NCBI GenBank assembly: GCA_945897555.1
Contig: CAMDGF010000014.1
Location: forward strand, 1 to 37,876
Source of the DNA: Klebsiella pneumoniae
GTDB taxonomy: Bacteria > Pseudomonadota > Gammaproteobacteria > Burkholderiales > UBA3065
Direction: 5' to 3'
DNA length: 37,876 bases
Shown piece after piece: positions 1 through 8,385 of this stretch. A program made the translations under genes and the position numbers. Within the stretch, counting starts at the first letter, position 1. The number at the start of each line of letters is the position of its first letter. The notes beneath the pieces were generated by a model. That model searched no databases, was not told the origin of the DNA, and saw only the letters and a program-made list of their open reading frames with translations.

Positions 1-332
1 CGAAAGTGTTGGGGCGGCCCACTGCCTCCGGGCGTACGGGGCGGCCCACTGCCTCCGGTGGTGACTTTCCTCGCTCCTCTCGCTGCGCTCGGAAGTCGCT
101 TCGGAAAGACCACCGGACGGGGGCCGCCCGTTGACGGTTTGCGGTGCTCCGCTGAGCGCCGCTGGCGGGGCGCATCGGGAAAGCTCTTCGCTGCGACCTC
201 CGAGCGCCAGCGAGCGGGAGCGAGAAGAGTCGACCCGAGAAGGGCCCGCTCACCACCGGACGGAAAGCCCCGCCCACCACCCCGATGGAAGACCCGCCCA
301 CCACCAGTTCGATCGAACGCGGCGCCGGAGTG
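1..332. repeat. Non-coding repeat-rich left edge
   Basis: No convincing gene is seen in this stretch, which lies downstream of dnaE2. It holds a 21-bp direct repeat (11-31 and 38-58, GGGGCGGCCCACTGCCTCCGG, period 27). A long imperfect hairpin has arms at 55-70 and 103-116 that differ by a 2-nt bulge. A second inverted repeat has arms at 184-192 (CTCTTCGCT) and 219-229 (AGCGAGAAGAG). A degenerate 24-nt tandem repeat starts at 251, 275 and 299, each copy beginning CACCACC. The 12-mer ACCACCGGACGG occurs at 109-120 and again at 252-263. Open frames across it look like GC-driven noise, with Arg/Pro/Ala-rich translations and no recognisable domain. It could be a decayed intergenic repeat cluster or part of a longer array continuing to the left. 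Confidence 0.6.
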
Positions 333-3300
333 TCAGTGGAAATCTCGTGTTGCCACCACCAGCCCGCCAAGGCGCTCGCTCAGGTCGGTGAGGCGACCGG
401 CGAGCACGTGCAGCAGCGGCCCGGCGCGCTCGACGGTGCCGGTCACGCCGAGCAACCGGGCGTGCAGCAACGGTGCGCGCTGCTGCTCGGCGGTGCTGGC
501 GCGGACGATGACGTTGGCGGTGCCGGTCTCGTCCTCGAGGGTGACAAAGACGACACCACTGGCCGTGCCGGGCCGCTGCCGGCAGGTGACCAGGCCGGCC
601 ACGCGACAGACCGCTCCCGAGCGTGCGTGCAACAGGTCAGCGGCGGTGCCCCAGCGGCCACGCTGCAAGCCGGGCCGCAGCAACGCCAGCGGGTGGCGGC
701 CCAGGTTGACGCCCGTGTGGTGATAGCTGGCGACGATCTCGCTGCCTTCGGTGGGTGGTGGCAGCAGCGGCACCTGGCGGTCGCCGGGCGGCGCGAACAG
801 GGCCGTAGGCGCCTCCACGCCAGCCACCAGCCAGCGCGCGTGGTGGCGGTCGCGGCTGAGGCCGGCCAGCGCCCCGGCGGCGGCCAAGGCGCCAAGGTCG
901 CGGCGGTCGAGCGCGGCGCGTTGCGCCAGATCATCGACACTGGCGAAGGCCGCCGCTGCGCGTGCGGCCACCAGGCGATCGGCAGCCTCCACGGTCAGCC
1001 CGTGTACGCGGTTGAGCCCGAGCCGCAGCGCTGGCTGTGCAGCATCCGGCGGCTCGAGGCTGCAGCGCGTATCGCTTACCTGCACATCGACCGGCAGCAC
1101 GGTGACACCCTGCCGCTGCGCGGCATCGACGATCTGCGCTGGGCTGTAGAAGCCGAGCGGTTGGCTGTCGAGCAGCGCCGCAGCAAACACTGCGGGATGG
1201 TGGCACTTGAGCCAAGCCGAGGCATAGACCAGCAGCGCGAAGCTCGCCGCGTGGCTCTCGGGGAAGCCATAGCTGCCAAACCCCTTGATCTGCTCGAACA
1301 GGCGGTCGGCAAAGCCCGGGTCGTAACCGCGCTGGGCCATGCCCGCCTTCAGGCGCTGTTCGAAGTGGCCCAGCCCACCGCGCGCCTTCCACGCCGCCAT
1401 CGCCCGGCGCAGCTGATCGGCCTCGCCGGCGGTGAATCCGGCTGCCACCATGGCCAGCTGCATCACCTGCTCCTGAAAGATCGGCACGCCAAGGGTGCGT
1501 TCGAGCACGTGCTGCACGTCTGGCGACGGGTAGCTCACCCGCTCCAGCCCCTGCTTGCGGCGCAGGTAAGGGTGCACCATGCCACCCTGGATCGGCCCCG
1601 GGCGGACGATCGCCACCTCGATGACGAGATCGTAGAAGGTCGCCGGCTTGAGGCGCGGCAGCATGTTCATCTGCGCTCGCGATTCGACCTGGAACACGCC
1701 GAGACTCTCGCCCCGCTGCAACATGGCATAGGTGGCCGGGTCCTCCGGCGGGATGCTGTGCAGCGCCGGCTCGCGGCCGCGCCAGTCCGGGTGGGCGCGG
1801 AGCAGGTCGAGGCCGCGCCGCAGCGCCGAGAGCATGCCCAACGCCAGCACGTCGACCTTGAGCAGACCGAGCGCCTCGAGGTCGTCCTTGTCCCACTGGA
1901 TCACCGAGCGCCCGGGCATGCGCGCGTTCTCCACCGGCACCAGCTCGTGCAGCGGCCCGCGCGAGATGACGAAGCCACCGACGTGCTGCGAAAGGTGCCG
2001 CGGCAGGCCGATGAGTCGCCCAGCGATGCGCAACCACAGGCCGACCCGTTGGTCAGCGGCGTCCAGCCCGGCCTCGGCGACCGCCTCTGCCGGCACCAGG
2101 TCGTGGTCCCAGCGCGCCAGTCCGGCGCAAACGCGGTCCACTGCAGCGGCGTCGATGCCGAGCGCGCGCCCAGCGTCGCGCAGGGCGCTGCGGCGGCGGT
2201 AGCGGATCACGGTAGCGGCCAATGCCGCCCTGTCCCGGCCGTACTTGTCGTAGATATAAGCGATGACCTCGTCACGCCGCTGATGCTCAAAATCGACGTC
2301 GATGTCGGGCGGCTCGTCGCGCTCCTTCGAGATGAAGCGCTCGAACAGCAGATTGCCGCGTGTCGGGTCGACGGCGGTGATGCCGAGGCAATAGCAGACC
2401 GCCGAATTGGCCGCCGAGCCGCGACCCTGGCAGAGGATGCCGCGGCCGCGCGCGAAGCGGACGATGTCCTCGACGGTGAGAAAGAAGTGGGCGTAGCCGA
2501 GCTCACTGATGAGGCGCAGTTCGGCCTCGACCTGATGGCGGATGGTGTGGATGGCCTTGCAAGCAGATGGGATGCCCAAAGAGGGCTCACCGGGCGTGGG
2601 GCTTTTATCCGCATGCGCATTTGTCTCCGTGACCTTTGCCGACAAGACGCCGGTCAAGACGGGGCCGGACACGACCAAAGGCACGCCGAAACGCTCAGCA
2701 AAACCCGCCTCGGTCAGCGCGCGCAGATGCCCATCCGCAGTCAACCCCGCGGGCACCAGCTCCTCCGGGTATTCGTAGCGCAGGCTGCCGGGGTCGAAGC
2801 TGCACAGCCCGGCGATGCGCACGCTCTCCGCCAGCCATGCCACCGGGAACAGGCCGGCCAAGCGCTCACGGCGGCGCAGGTGGCGCTCAGCATTGGGTTC
2901 GAGCGCAAAGCCGGCCTCGTCGACACGACAACCGATGCGGATGGCGGTGAGGGTGTCGTGCAGCGGCTTGTCGCGGCGCTCGAGCATGGCGACATCACCG
3001 ATGGCTACGCGCGGCATGCCGAGCCGCTCACCCAGCGCGTCCCACTGCGGCAGCCAATCCACCTCGTCGGCCCATAGCAGGCGCCGAACTCCGAGCCAGA
3101 CGCGCCCCGGCATCTGCCGCGCCAGCGGCGCAGCGGCCTCGCCCAGCACCGGCGTGTCGGCAAAGACGACCGTCAGGCAACCCGGTGCACCGTCCTCGAG
3201 ATCGGCCCACGCGATGCTGTGGCTGTCCTTGTCGCCGGCCATGCGTACGCGACTGATGAGCCGGCACAACGAAGCGTAGCCGACGCGGTCTTGCGCCAGC

Positions 3301-3539
3301 AGCACCAGGTGCAACTCGTCTGCCAACACGAAGCGCGCACCGGTGACGAGCGGTAGACCCACCGCACGTGCCGCCTGCCAGGCGCGCACCACACCGCCGA
3401 CCGAGCAGAGGTCGGTGAGCGCCAATGCGCTGTAGCCGAACTCGCGGGCACGTTGCACGAGTTCGGCCGGCTGCGCGCTACCGCGCAGGAAACTGAAGGC
3501 CGAGGCAGAGACCAGCTCGGCATAGGCGGGTGCTGTCAT
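333..3539 (-). CDS. dnaE2: Error-prone DNA polymerase DnaE2 (ImuC)
   Basis: 1068-aa C-family DNA polymerase of the DnaE2/ImuC type, the SOS-induced translesion relative of the Pol III alpha subunit. The N-terminal PHP region (about 1-260) begins YAEL, typical of the family, and shows FSFLRG. The polymerase core carries GRGSAANSAVCYCLG (residues 372-386) and the catalytic acidic motif PDIDVDFEH (411-419). The protein ends ATRDFH, a familiar DnaE2 terminus. The usual PHP histidine after YAEL is Val here, so the PHP metal site looks degenerate. About 40 extra residues (roughly 286-327) separate the PHP region from the core. The ATG at 3539 is kept because family members start just before YAEL. 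No Shine-Dalgarno sequence is visible, and the start codon lies inside a LexA box. imuA and imuB, the usual upstream partners, are absent: the upstream neighbour is divergent mobB. Confidence 0.96.
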   Translation of the reverse strand: MTAPAYAELVSASAFSFLRGSAQPAELVQRAREFGYSALALTDLCSVGGVVRAWQAARAVGLPLVTGARFVLADELHLVLLAQDRVGYASLCRLISRVRMAGDKDSHSIAWADLEDGAPGCLTVVFADTPVLGEAAAPLARQMPGRVWLGVRRLLWADEVDWLPQWDALGERLGMPRVAIGDVAMLERRDKPLHDTLTAIRIGCRVDEAGFALEPNAERHLRRRERLAGLFPVAWLAESVRIAGLCSFDPGSLRYEYPEELVPAGLTADGHLRALTEAGFAERFGVPLVVSGPVLTGVLSAKVTETNAHADKSPTPGEPSLGIPSACKAIHTIRHQVEAELRLISELGYAHFFLTVEDIVRFARGRGILCQGRGSAANSAVCYCLGITAVDPTRGNLLFERFISKERDEPPDIDVDFEHQRRDEVIAYIYDKYGRDRAALAATVIRYRRRSALRDAGRALGIDAAAVDRVCAGLARWDHDLVPAEAVAEAGLDAADQRVGLWLRIAGRLIGLPRHLSQHVGGFVISRGPLHELVPVENARMPGRSVIQWDKDDLEALGLLKVDVLALGMLSALRRGLDLLRAHPDWRGREPALHSIPPEDPATYAMLQRGESLGVFQVESRAQMNMLPRLKPATFYDLVIEVAIVRPGPIQGGMVHPYLRRKQGLERVSYPSPDVQHVLERTLGVPIFQEQVMQLAMVAAGFTAGEADQLRRAMAAWKARGGLGHFEQRLKAGMAQRGYDPGFADRLFEQIKGFGSYGFPESHAASFALLVYASAWLKCHHPAVFAAALLDSQPLGFYSPAQIVDAAQRQGVTVLPVDVQVSDTRCSLEPPDAAQPALRLGLNRVHGLTVEAADRLVAARAAAAFASVDDLAQRAALDRRDLGALAAAGALAGLSRDRHHARWLVAGVEAPTALFAPPGDRQVPLLPPPTEGSEIVASYHHTGVNLGRHPLALLRPGLQRGRWGTAADLLHARSGAVCRVAGLVTCRQRPGTASGVVFVTLEDETGTANVIVRASTAEQQRAPLLHARLLGVTGTVERAGPLLHVLAGRLTDLSERLGGLVVATRDFH

Positions 3540-3550
3540 TTAATACAGTA
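3531..3550. promoter_or_regulatory. LexA (SOS) operator over dnaE2 start
   Basis: Read on the minus strand the site is TACTGTATTAAATGACAGCA, which fits the proteobacterial LexA consensus CTGT-N8-ACAG exactly (core 3533-3548) and also matches most flanking positions. The dnaE2 ATG (3539-3537) lies inside it. A good -10 hexamer, TATACT (minus strand 3553-3548), overlaps its upstream end, so LexA binding should occlude the promoter. Spacing from this -10 would place the transcript start at or next to the A of the ATG. The divergent mobB start is only 15 bp beyond the box. Confidence 0.9.
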
Positions 3551-3564
3551 TAGGCCCTGCTACC

Positions 3565-4092
3565 ATGTCGTTCATGACCCATGTGCCCGTGTTCGGCTTC
3601 GCCGGCTTCTCGGGCAGCGGCAAGACCACGCTCATCGAGCGAGTCATCCCGCTGCTGGTAGCGCGCGGCCTGCGCGTGTCGCTGGTCAAGCACGCCCATC
3701 ACGACTTCGACATCGACAAGCCGGGCAAGGACAGCCACCGTCACCGGCAGGCGGGCGCAACCGAGGTGCTGGTGAGCGGCGGCAAGCGCTGGGCACTGAT
3801 GCATGAGCTGCGCGACGAGGCGGAGCCGGGCCTCGCCGAGCTGCTGACCCACCTTTGTGCCTGCGATCTGGTCCTCGTTGAGGGCTTCAAGCACGACGCC
3901 ATCCCCAAGCTTGAGGTTCATCGACCGTCGCTCGGGCACCCGCTGCTGGCAGCGCAGGACCCGCAAATCGTCGGTATCGCCTGCGATGCGCCGGTGGATT
4001 CAACGCTGCCCCAGGTCGAGCTCAACGCGCCGCAGGCGGTGGCCGACTTCGTCGTCGCCGCCGCCCACGGCTCGCCCACGCTCACCGCCTGA
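3565..4092 (+). CDS. mobB: Molybdopterin-guanine dinucleotide biosynthesis protein B
   Basis: 175-aa P-loop GTP-binding protein that assists MobA in converting molybdopterin to the guanine dinucleotide cofactor used by DMSO-reductase-family enzymes. The Walker A motif GFSGSGKTTLIE lies near the N-terminus, followed by the family signatures LVKHAHHDFDIDKPGKDSHRHRQAG (split here as LVKHAHHDFDID and KPGKDSHRHRQAG) and LVEGFKHDAIPKLEVHR. An alternative ATG nine bases downstream (3574) cannot be excluded, and neither start has a clear ribosome-binding site. It heads a compact molybdopterin group with moaD (5-bp gap) and moaE. It is divergent from dnaE2 and shares a 25-bp intergenic region that contains most of the LexA box. 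Confidence 0.95.
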   Translation: MSFMTHVPVFGFAGFSGSGKTTLIERVIPLLVARGLRVSLVKHAHHDFDIDKPGKDSHRHRQAGATEVLVSGGKRWALMHELRDEAEPGLAELLTHLCACDLVLVEGFKHDAIPKLEVHRPSLGHPLLAAQDPQIVGIACDAPVDSTLPQVELNAPQAVADFVVAAAHGSPTLTA

Positions 4093-4097
4093 AGCGC

Positions 4098-4349
4098 ATG
4101 CCCACCCTGCTCTATTTCGCCCGCCTGCGCGAGACCTTCGGTGTCGAACGTGAGGATGCGCCCCTGCCCTCGCCGGCGACGGTGGCCGGTCTGCTCGATG
4201 CACTCCGCGCACGCGGCGGCCCGTGGGCACTGGAATTGGCGCCCGGGCGCGCCTACCGTGTGGCGGTGAACCAGCGCATCGCCAACGCCGATACGCTGAT
4301 CGCCGCCGCCGACGAAGTGGCCCTCTTTCCGCCGGTCACTGGCGGCTGA
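4098..4349 (+). CDS. moaD: Molybdopterin synthase small subunit MoaD
   Basis: 83-aa ubiquitin-fold sulfur carrier. The C-terminus reads VALFPPVTGG, and the terminal Gly-Gly is the site that a MoeB-type enzyme adenylates and that is then thiocarboxylated. The carboxylate sulfur is passed to precursor Z inside the MoaD2-MoaE2 complex to form the dithiolene of molybdopterin. The N-terminus LLYFARLRETFG is typical of MoaD. It starts 5 bp after the mobB stop and ends 2 bp before the moaE start, which indicates co-translation with its partner. A candidate activating enzyme is encoded at 32775-33542. Confidence 0.95.
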   Translation: MPTLLYFARLRETFGVEREDAPLPSPATVAGLLDALRARGGPWALELAPGRAYRVAVNQRIANADTLIAAADEVALFPPVTGG

Positions 4350-4351
4350 AG

Positions 4352-4864
4352 ATGAACGACGGATCTGTCACCCCCCACCCAGCCGACCGCATCCACGTGC
4401 AGGTGGAAACCTTTGACATCGGTGCCGAGCACGCGCGCATTGCTGCACTGGATCAAGGCATCGGCGCCATCACCAGCTTTACTGGTCTGATGCGCAACCA
4501 CAACGAGGGCGATGCAGTGCTTGCAATGACGCTCGAGCACTACCCAGGCATGACCGAATCGGCACTTGTGGAAATTGTCACAGCCGCCCGCGCGCGCTGG
4601 GCACTGCAAGCGGTGACCGTGGTCCATCGTATCGGGAGGCTGGTTCCGGGCGAGCCGATCGTCTTGGTACTGGCTGCCTCAGCGCATCGTGAAGAGGCCT
4701 TCGCCGCCTGCGGATTCATCATGGACTACCTCAAGACCCGCGCACCGTTCTGGAAGAAGGAAGAGACGCCCGTCGGCAGCCGCTGGGTCGAGGCACGCGC
4801 CAGTGACGATGTGGCGGCGGCACGCTGGTCAGAAGACCCCGAACGGGACGGGAACACCGTCTGA
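4352..4864 (+). CDS. moaE: Molybdopterin synthase catalytic subunit MoaE
   Basis: 170-aa large subunit of molybdopterin synthase, which converts cyclic pyranopterin monophosphate to molybdopterin using the MoaD thiocarboxylate. Family blocks are clear: MRNHNEGDAV, LEHYPGMTE, HRIGRL, and MDYLKTRAPFWKKE with Lys128 and Lys135 spaced as the two active-site lysines of E. coli MoaE. The ATG at 4352 is chosen over a longer in-frame extension back to 4223 because that extension is simply moaD read in another frame and this start follows the moaD stop by 2 bp. The stop codon overlaps the next gene's ATG (TGATG). Confidence 0.95.
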   Translation: MNDGSVTPHPADRIHVQVETFDIGAEHARIAALDQGIGAITSFTGLMRNHNEGDAVLAMTLEHYPGMTESALVEIVTAARARWALQAVTVVHRIGRLVPGEPIVLVLAASAHREEAFAACGFIMDYLKTRAPFWKKEETPVGSRWVEARASDDVAAARWSEDPERDGNTV

Positions 4865-5418
4865 TGGGCATGTTCGACTGGATCATCCGCGCTGGCATCC
4901 AGGACGCCAGCGCCCAGTTGCTGCCAACTCGCATCGAGCTGCCGGCCGTCGATCGCGCATGGGTCGTCGAGTGGCGACCGGGCGCGGCGGCGGTGCTTGA
5001 ACATGCGCGGGCCGATGGCCGCATCACGCTGGGCCACCCGCGGGCGCTCGAAGCCATCGGCAGCTTGCAACACTGGCTCAAGGCCGAGGCCCGACGGCAT
5101 CTGCCCGACTGGCTGGCATTGGTGGCCAAAGACACCGGCCATCGTTACAACCGGGTCAGCGTGCGCTTACAGCGCGGCCGCTGGGGCAGCTGCAGCAACA
5201 GCGGCACCATCAGCCTCAACGCAAAGCTGCTGATGCTGCCACCCGATGCGGTGCGCTACGTACTGGTGCACGAGCTCTGCCACACGCTGCACATGAACCA
5301 TTCACCCGCGTTCTGGGCCGAAGTGACGCGCCACCAACCCGACTGGCGCCAGCAGACGCGGCAGATCCGCGCACTGCAGCGAGAGCTTCCCGTGTGGACG
5401 CGCGTTCGGACCAACTGA
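4864..5418 (+). CDS. YgjP-like zinc metallopeptidase (DUF45/M48 type)
   Basis: 184-aa protein of the YgjP/DUF45 family of zincin-like peptidases. The zinc motif HELCH (HExxH) sits in LVHELCHTLHMNHSPAFW, preceded by the family block RGRWGSCSNSGTISLNAKL. The third ligand is expected to be supplied by the following His-rich segment. No signal peptide is seen, so it is probably cytoplasmic. The substrate is unknown; in bacteria this family is often linked to restriction or toxin loci, but here it simply follows moaE with a one-base overlap (TGATG). The overlap suggests co-translation rather than a proven role in cofactor synthesis. Confidence 0.88.
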   Translation: MGMFDWIIRAGIQDASAQLLPTRIELPAVDRAWVVEWRPGAAAVLEHARADGRITLGHPRALEAIGSLQHWLKAEARRHLPDWLALVAKDTGHRYNRVSVRLQRGRWGSCSNSGTISLNAKLLMLPPDAVRYVLVHELCHTLHMNHSPAFWAEVTRHQPDWRQQTRQIRALQRELPVWTRVRTN

Positions 5419-5500
5419 CCAGCCCCACCCGGTCGGCTTCGGCCCGCCCCCCAGACCACGCTCACGCCGCCAAGGCCCCATGCGGCTCAACCGTGGCCGC

Positions 5501-6274
5501 TCAGACTGCGGGACCGATCTCCGCCCACACCGGCGCGTGATCCGATGGCCGCTCGTGCTTGCGCGGCGCCGTGTCGATGCCAGCCGCCGTGCATCGCGAT
5601 GCCAGCGCCGGACTGAGCAGCACGTGATCGATGCGCAGACCGAGGTTGCGGCGAAAGCCACCTTGACGGTAATCCCACCAGGAGAAGGTCGCCGGCGGCT
5701 GTTCGAACAGGCGGTAGCTGTCGATCAGACCGAGCGCCTGAAAGCCGCGAAAAGCGGCACGCTCAGGCTCCGAGCAGAGCACCTGCCCCGCCCACAGTGC
5801 CGGGTCGTGGACGTCACGATCCTCGGGAGCGATGTTGTAATCACCTAAGAGAGCCAGCGGGGCATGAGTGCACACTTCGCCCTTGAGCCAATCATGCAGC
5901 GCTTCAAGCCAGGCCAGCTTGTAGGCGTACTTTTCACTGCCGACGGCCTGACCATTGGGCATGTAGGCGCAGATCACGCGCACACCGTTCACCGTGCCGG
6001 CGATCAGCCGCTTCTGCTCGTCGGCGAACCCGGGGATGCCCATCTGCACATCGTCAATGGCGTGCGGGCTGACGATGGCGACGCCGTTATAGGTCTTCTG
6101 GCCGGCATGAGCGACCTGCCAGCCGCCCTCGCGGAAGGCCTCGACCGGGAAGTTGGCGTCCTCGAGCTTGGTCTCCTGCAGGCACAGTGCATCCGGCTTG
6201 TGCTGGCCGAGCCAGTCGAGGACCTGATCCAGCCTCACCTTGAGTGAGTTCACATTCCATGCTGCAAGCTTCAT
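5501..6274 (-). CDS. xthA: Exodeoxyribonuclease III
   Basis: 257-aa AP endonuclease / 3'-5' exonuclease of the ExoIII family, acting in base-excision repair at abasic sites and blocked 3' ends. Diagnostic blocks in order: WNVNSL near the N-terminus, [10 protein letters not shown] (catalytic Glu), [19 protein letters not shown] (catalytic Asp/Asn), and a C-terminal RIDHVL plus SDHAPVWAE (catalytic Asp-His). The length is normal for the family. It is convergent with the YgjP-like gene, with 82 bp between, and lies downstream of prlC on the same strand with a 74-bp gap. A GC-rich inverted repeat in that gap (GGCGCG at 6327, CGCGCC at 6341) has no U-tract. Confidence 0.96.
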   Translation of the reverse strand: MKLAAWNVNSLKVRLDQVLDWLGQHKPDALCLQETKLEDANFPVEAFREGGWQVAHAGQKTYNGVAIVSPHAIDDVQMGIPGFADEQKRLIAGTVNGVRVICAYMPNGQAVGSEKYAYKLAWLEALHDWLKGEVCTHAPLALLGDYNIAPEDRDVHDPALWAGQVLCSEPERAAFRGFQALGLIDSYRLFEQPPATFSWWDYRQGGFRRNLGLRIDHVLLSPALASRCTAAGIDTAPRKHERPSDHAPVWAEIGPAV

Positions 6275-6348
6275 GCCTCGACAGGCCTCTCGATCAATCG
6301 CGACGCAGCGGATCGCACGGCCACCCGGCGCGGGTCACGCCGCGCCCG

Positions 6349-8385
6349 TCATGCCTGGCCGGTCATGCCGTTGTGCCGCAACAAGGGCTCAAGACTCGGC
6401 TCGCGGCCGCGGAAGGCCTTGAACGACTCGATGGCCGGGCGCGAACCGCCCACCGCGAGGATCTCGCGCCAGAAGCGCTGACCCACCTCGGCGTTGAGCC
6501 CGCCGGCCTCCTCGAACGCCGCATAGGCATCGGCCGACAGCACCTCGGCCCACTTGTAGCTGTAGTAGCCCGCCGCGTAGCCACCCGCAAAGATGTGGCT
6601 GAAGTTGTTGGGAAAGCGATTGAACTCAGGCGGATGCACCACCGCCACCTCGGCGCGGATCTCGCGCAGGATGTCCATCGCGCTGCGGCCCGGCGTCTCG
6701 CCATGCAGCTGCATGTCGAACAGCGCGAACTCGATCTGGCGCAGGGTCATCATGCCGCTCTGGAAGTTCTTGGCGGCGACCATCTTGTCGTAGAGCACGC
6801 GCGGCAGTGGTTCGCCCGTCTCGACATGCGCGGTCATGCCCTGCAACACCCCCCACTCCCAGCAGAAGTTCTCCATGAACTGGCTTGGCAGTTCCACGGC
6901 ATCCCACTCCACACCATGGATGCCCGACACGCCGAGGTCCTCGACTTGCGTGAGCAGGTGGTGCAAGCCGTGGCCGAACTCGTGGAACAGCGTGATGACC
7001 TCGTCGTGCGTGAACAGCGCCGGCTTGCCATCGACTGGGCCGGAGAAGTTGCAGGTGAGGTAGGTCACCGGCGTCTGGATGCCGGGGCCGGCACGACGCC
7101 GCGAGATGGCGTCGTCCATCCAGGCGCCACCGCGCTTGCTCGGCCGCGCGTACAAGTCCAGATAGAACTGGCCGACGAGCGTGCCATCGCGATCGGTGAG
7201 CTTATAGAAGCGCACGTCCGGGTGCCACACCGGTGCGGTGTCTGGCATCACGAACAAGCCGTAGAGCCCCTCGATCACGCCAAACAATCCCTCCAGAACC
7301 TTGTGCTCGGGGAAGTACTGCTTGATCTCCTGGTCGGAGAACGCATAGCGCGCCACGCGCAGCTTCTCGGCGGCGTAGGCCACGTCCCACGCCTCGATGG
7401 CATCGATGCCCAGCGAGGCAGCCGCGAATTCGCGCAGCTCATCCATGTCGCGCTCGCCGTAGGGCTTGGCGCGGGCCGCCAGGTCGCGCAGAAAGCCCGC
7501 CACCTGCGCCGGGCTCTCGGCCATCTTGGGCTCGAGCGAGACCTCGGCGTAGTTGCCGAAGCCGAGCAGCTGCGCCTCCTCGTGACGCAGCGCGACGATG
7601 CGACGGATGAGGTCGGTGTTGTCCCACTCGGGCTTGCCGAACTCGCTCGCGCGGGTGGCGTAGGCGCGGTAGATGGTGGCGCGCAGCTCGCGGTTGTCGG
7701 CGTACTGCATCACTGGGAGGTAGCTCGGCGCATGCAGCGTGATCTTGTAGCCCGGCTTGCCGTCACGCTCGGCGGCGGCGCGCGCGGCGCTGATCACGTC
7801 ATCCGGCAGGCCGGCCAGTTGCGCCGCGTCTTCGGTGAACCAGCCGAAGTCGTTGGTGGCATCGAGCAGGTTCTCCTCGAACTTGGCCGAGAGACTCGCC
7901 AGCTCTTCCTGGATGGCGGCAAAACGCGTCTTCTGGTCGGCGGGCAACTCGGCGCCGCCCAAGCGAAAGTCGCGCAACTCGTTCTCGAGGATCTTGCGGC
8001 GCGGCGGCGTGAGGCGCGCCCACTCGGGGCCCTCACGCATCGCCTTGTAGCGCTGGTGCAGGCGCTCGTCCTGGCCAAGGCTGGCGTAGAACGCGCTGAC
8101 CTTGGGCAGTACGGCGTTGTAGGCCTCGCGCAGCTCAGGGCTGTTCATCACGGCGTTCAAGTGCGCCACCACACCCCAGCTGCGGCCCAGTCGCTCGAGT
8201 GCTTCTTCCATCGGTTCGACCAGGTTCTGCCAGGTCGGCGACTCGACCTTGGCGGCTGCCTCCACCGCCGTGCGCGATTCATCCAGCAGCGCCTCTACCG
8301 CGGGCACAACGTGCGCGTGGGTGATGAGGTCGAACGCCGGCAGGCCACGGGGGTGACGGAGGGGGTTGCTGTCTGTCTGGCTCAT
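6349..8385 (-). CDS. prlC: Oligopeptidase A (M3 metallopeptidase)
   Basis: 678-aa cytoplasmic zinc peptidase of family M3A, which degrades oligopeptides including released signal peptides. The zinc motif HEFGH (His468, Glu469, His472) lies in TLFHEFGHGLHHLL, followed by the third-ligand region GVEWDAVELPSQFMENF. The conserved block FAGGYAAGYYSYKWAEVL lies near the C-terminus. The N-terminus MSQTDSNPLRHPRGLPAFD resembles E. coli OpdA, as does the length (about 680 aa). It is divergent from the gamma carbonic anhydrase gene, with a 167-bp spacer, and may be co-transcribed with xthA downstream. Confidence 0.97.
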   Translation of the reverse strand: MSQTDSNPLRHPRGLPAFDLITHAHVVPAVEALLDESRTAVEAAAKVESPTWQNLVEPMEEALERLGRSWGVVAHLNAVMNSPELREAYNAVLPKVSAFYASLGQDERLHQRYKAMREGPEWARLTPPRRKILENELRDFRLGGAELPADQKTRFAAIQEELASLSAKFEENLLDATNDFGWFTEDAAQLAGLPDDVISAARAAAERDGKPGYKITLHAPSYLPVMQYADNRELRATIYRAYATRASEFGKPEWDNTDLIRRIVALRHEEAQLLGFGNYAEVSLEPKMAESPAQVAGFLRDLAARAKPYGERDMDELREFAAASLGIDAIEAWDVAYAAEKLRVARYAFSDQEIKQYFPEHKVLEGLFGVIEGLYGLFVMPDTAPVWHPDVRFYKLTDRDGTLVGQFYLDLYARPSKRGGAWMDDAISRRRAGPGIQTPVTYLTCNFSGPVDGKPALFTHDEVITLFHEFGHGLHHLLTQVEDLGVSGIHGVEWDAVELPSQFMENFCWEWGVLQGMTAHVETGEPLPRVLYDKMVAAKNFQSGMMTLRQIEFALFDMQLHGETPGRSAMDILREIRAEVAVVHPPEFNRFPNNFSHIFAGGYAAGYYSYKWAEVLSADAYAAFEEAGGLNAEVGQRFWREILAVGGSRPAIESFKAFRGREPSLEPLLRHNGMTGQA

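Noticed and set aside
285-3077. A 930-codon open frame on the plus strand opposite dnaE2.
   Set aside because: It is antisense to an unmistakable polymerase gene, its translation is low-complexity His/Arg/Gln/Ala-rich and matches no family. Long antisense frames are common in GC-rich coding DNA.
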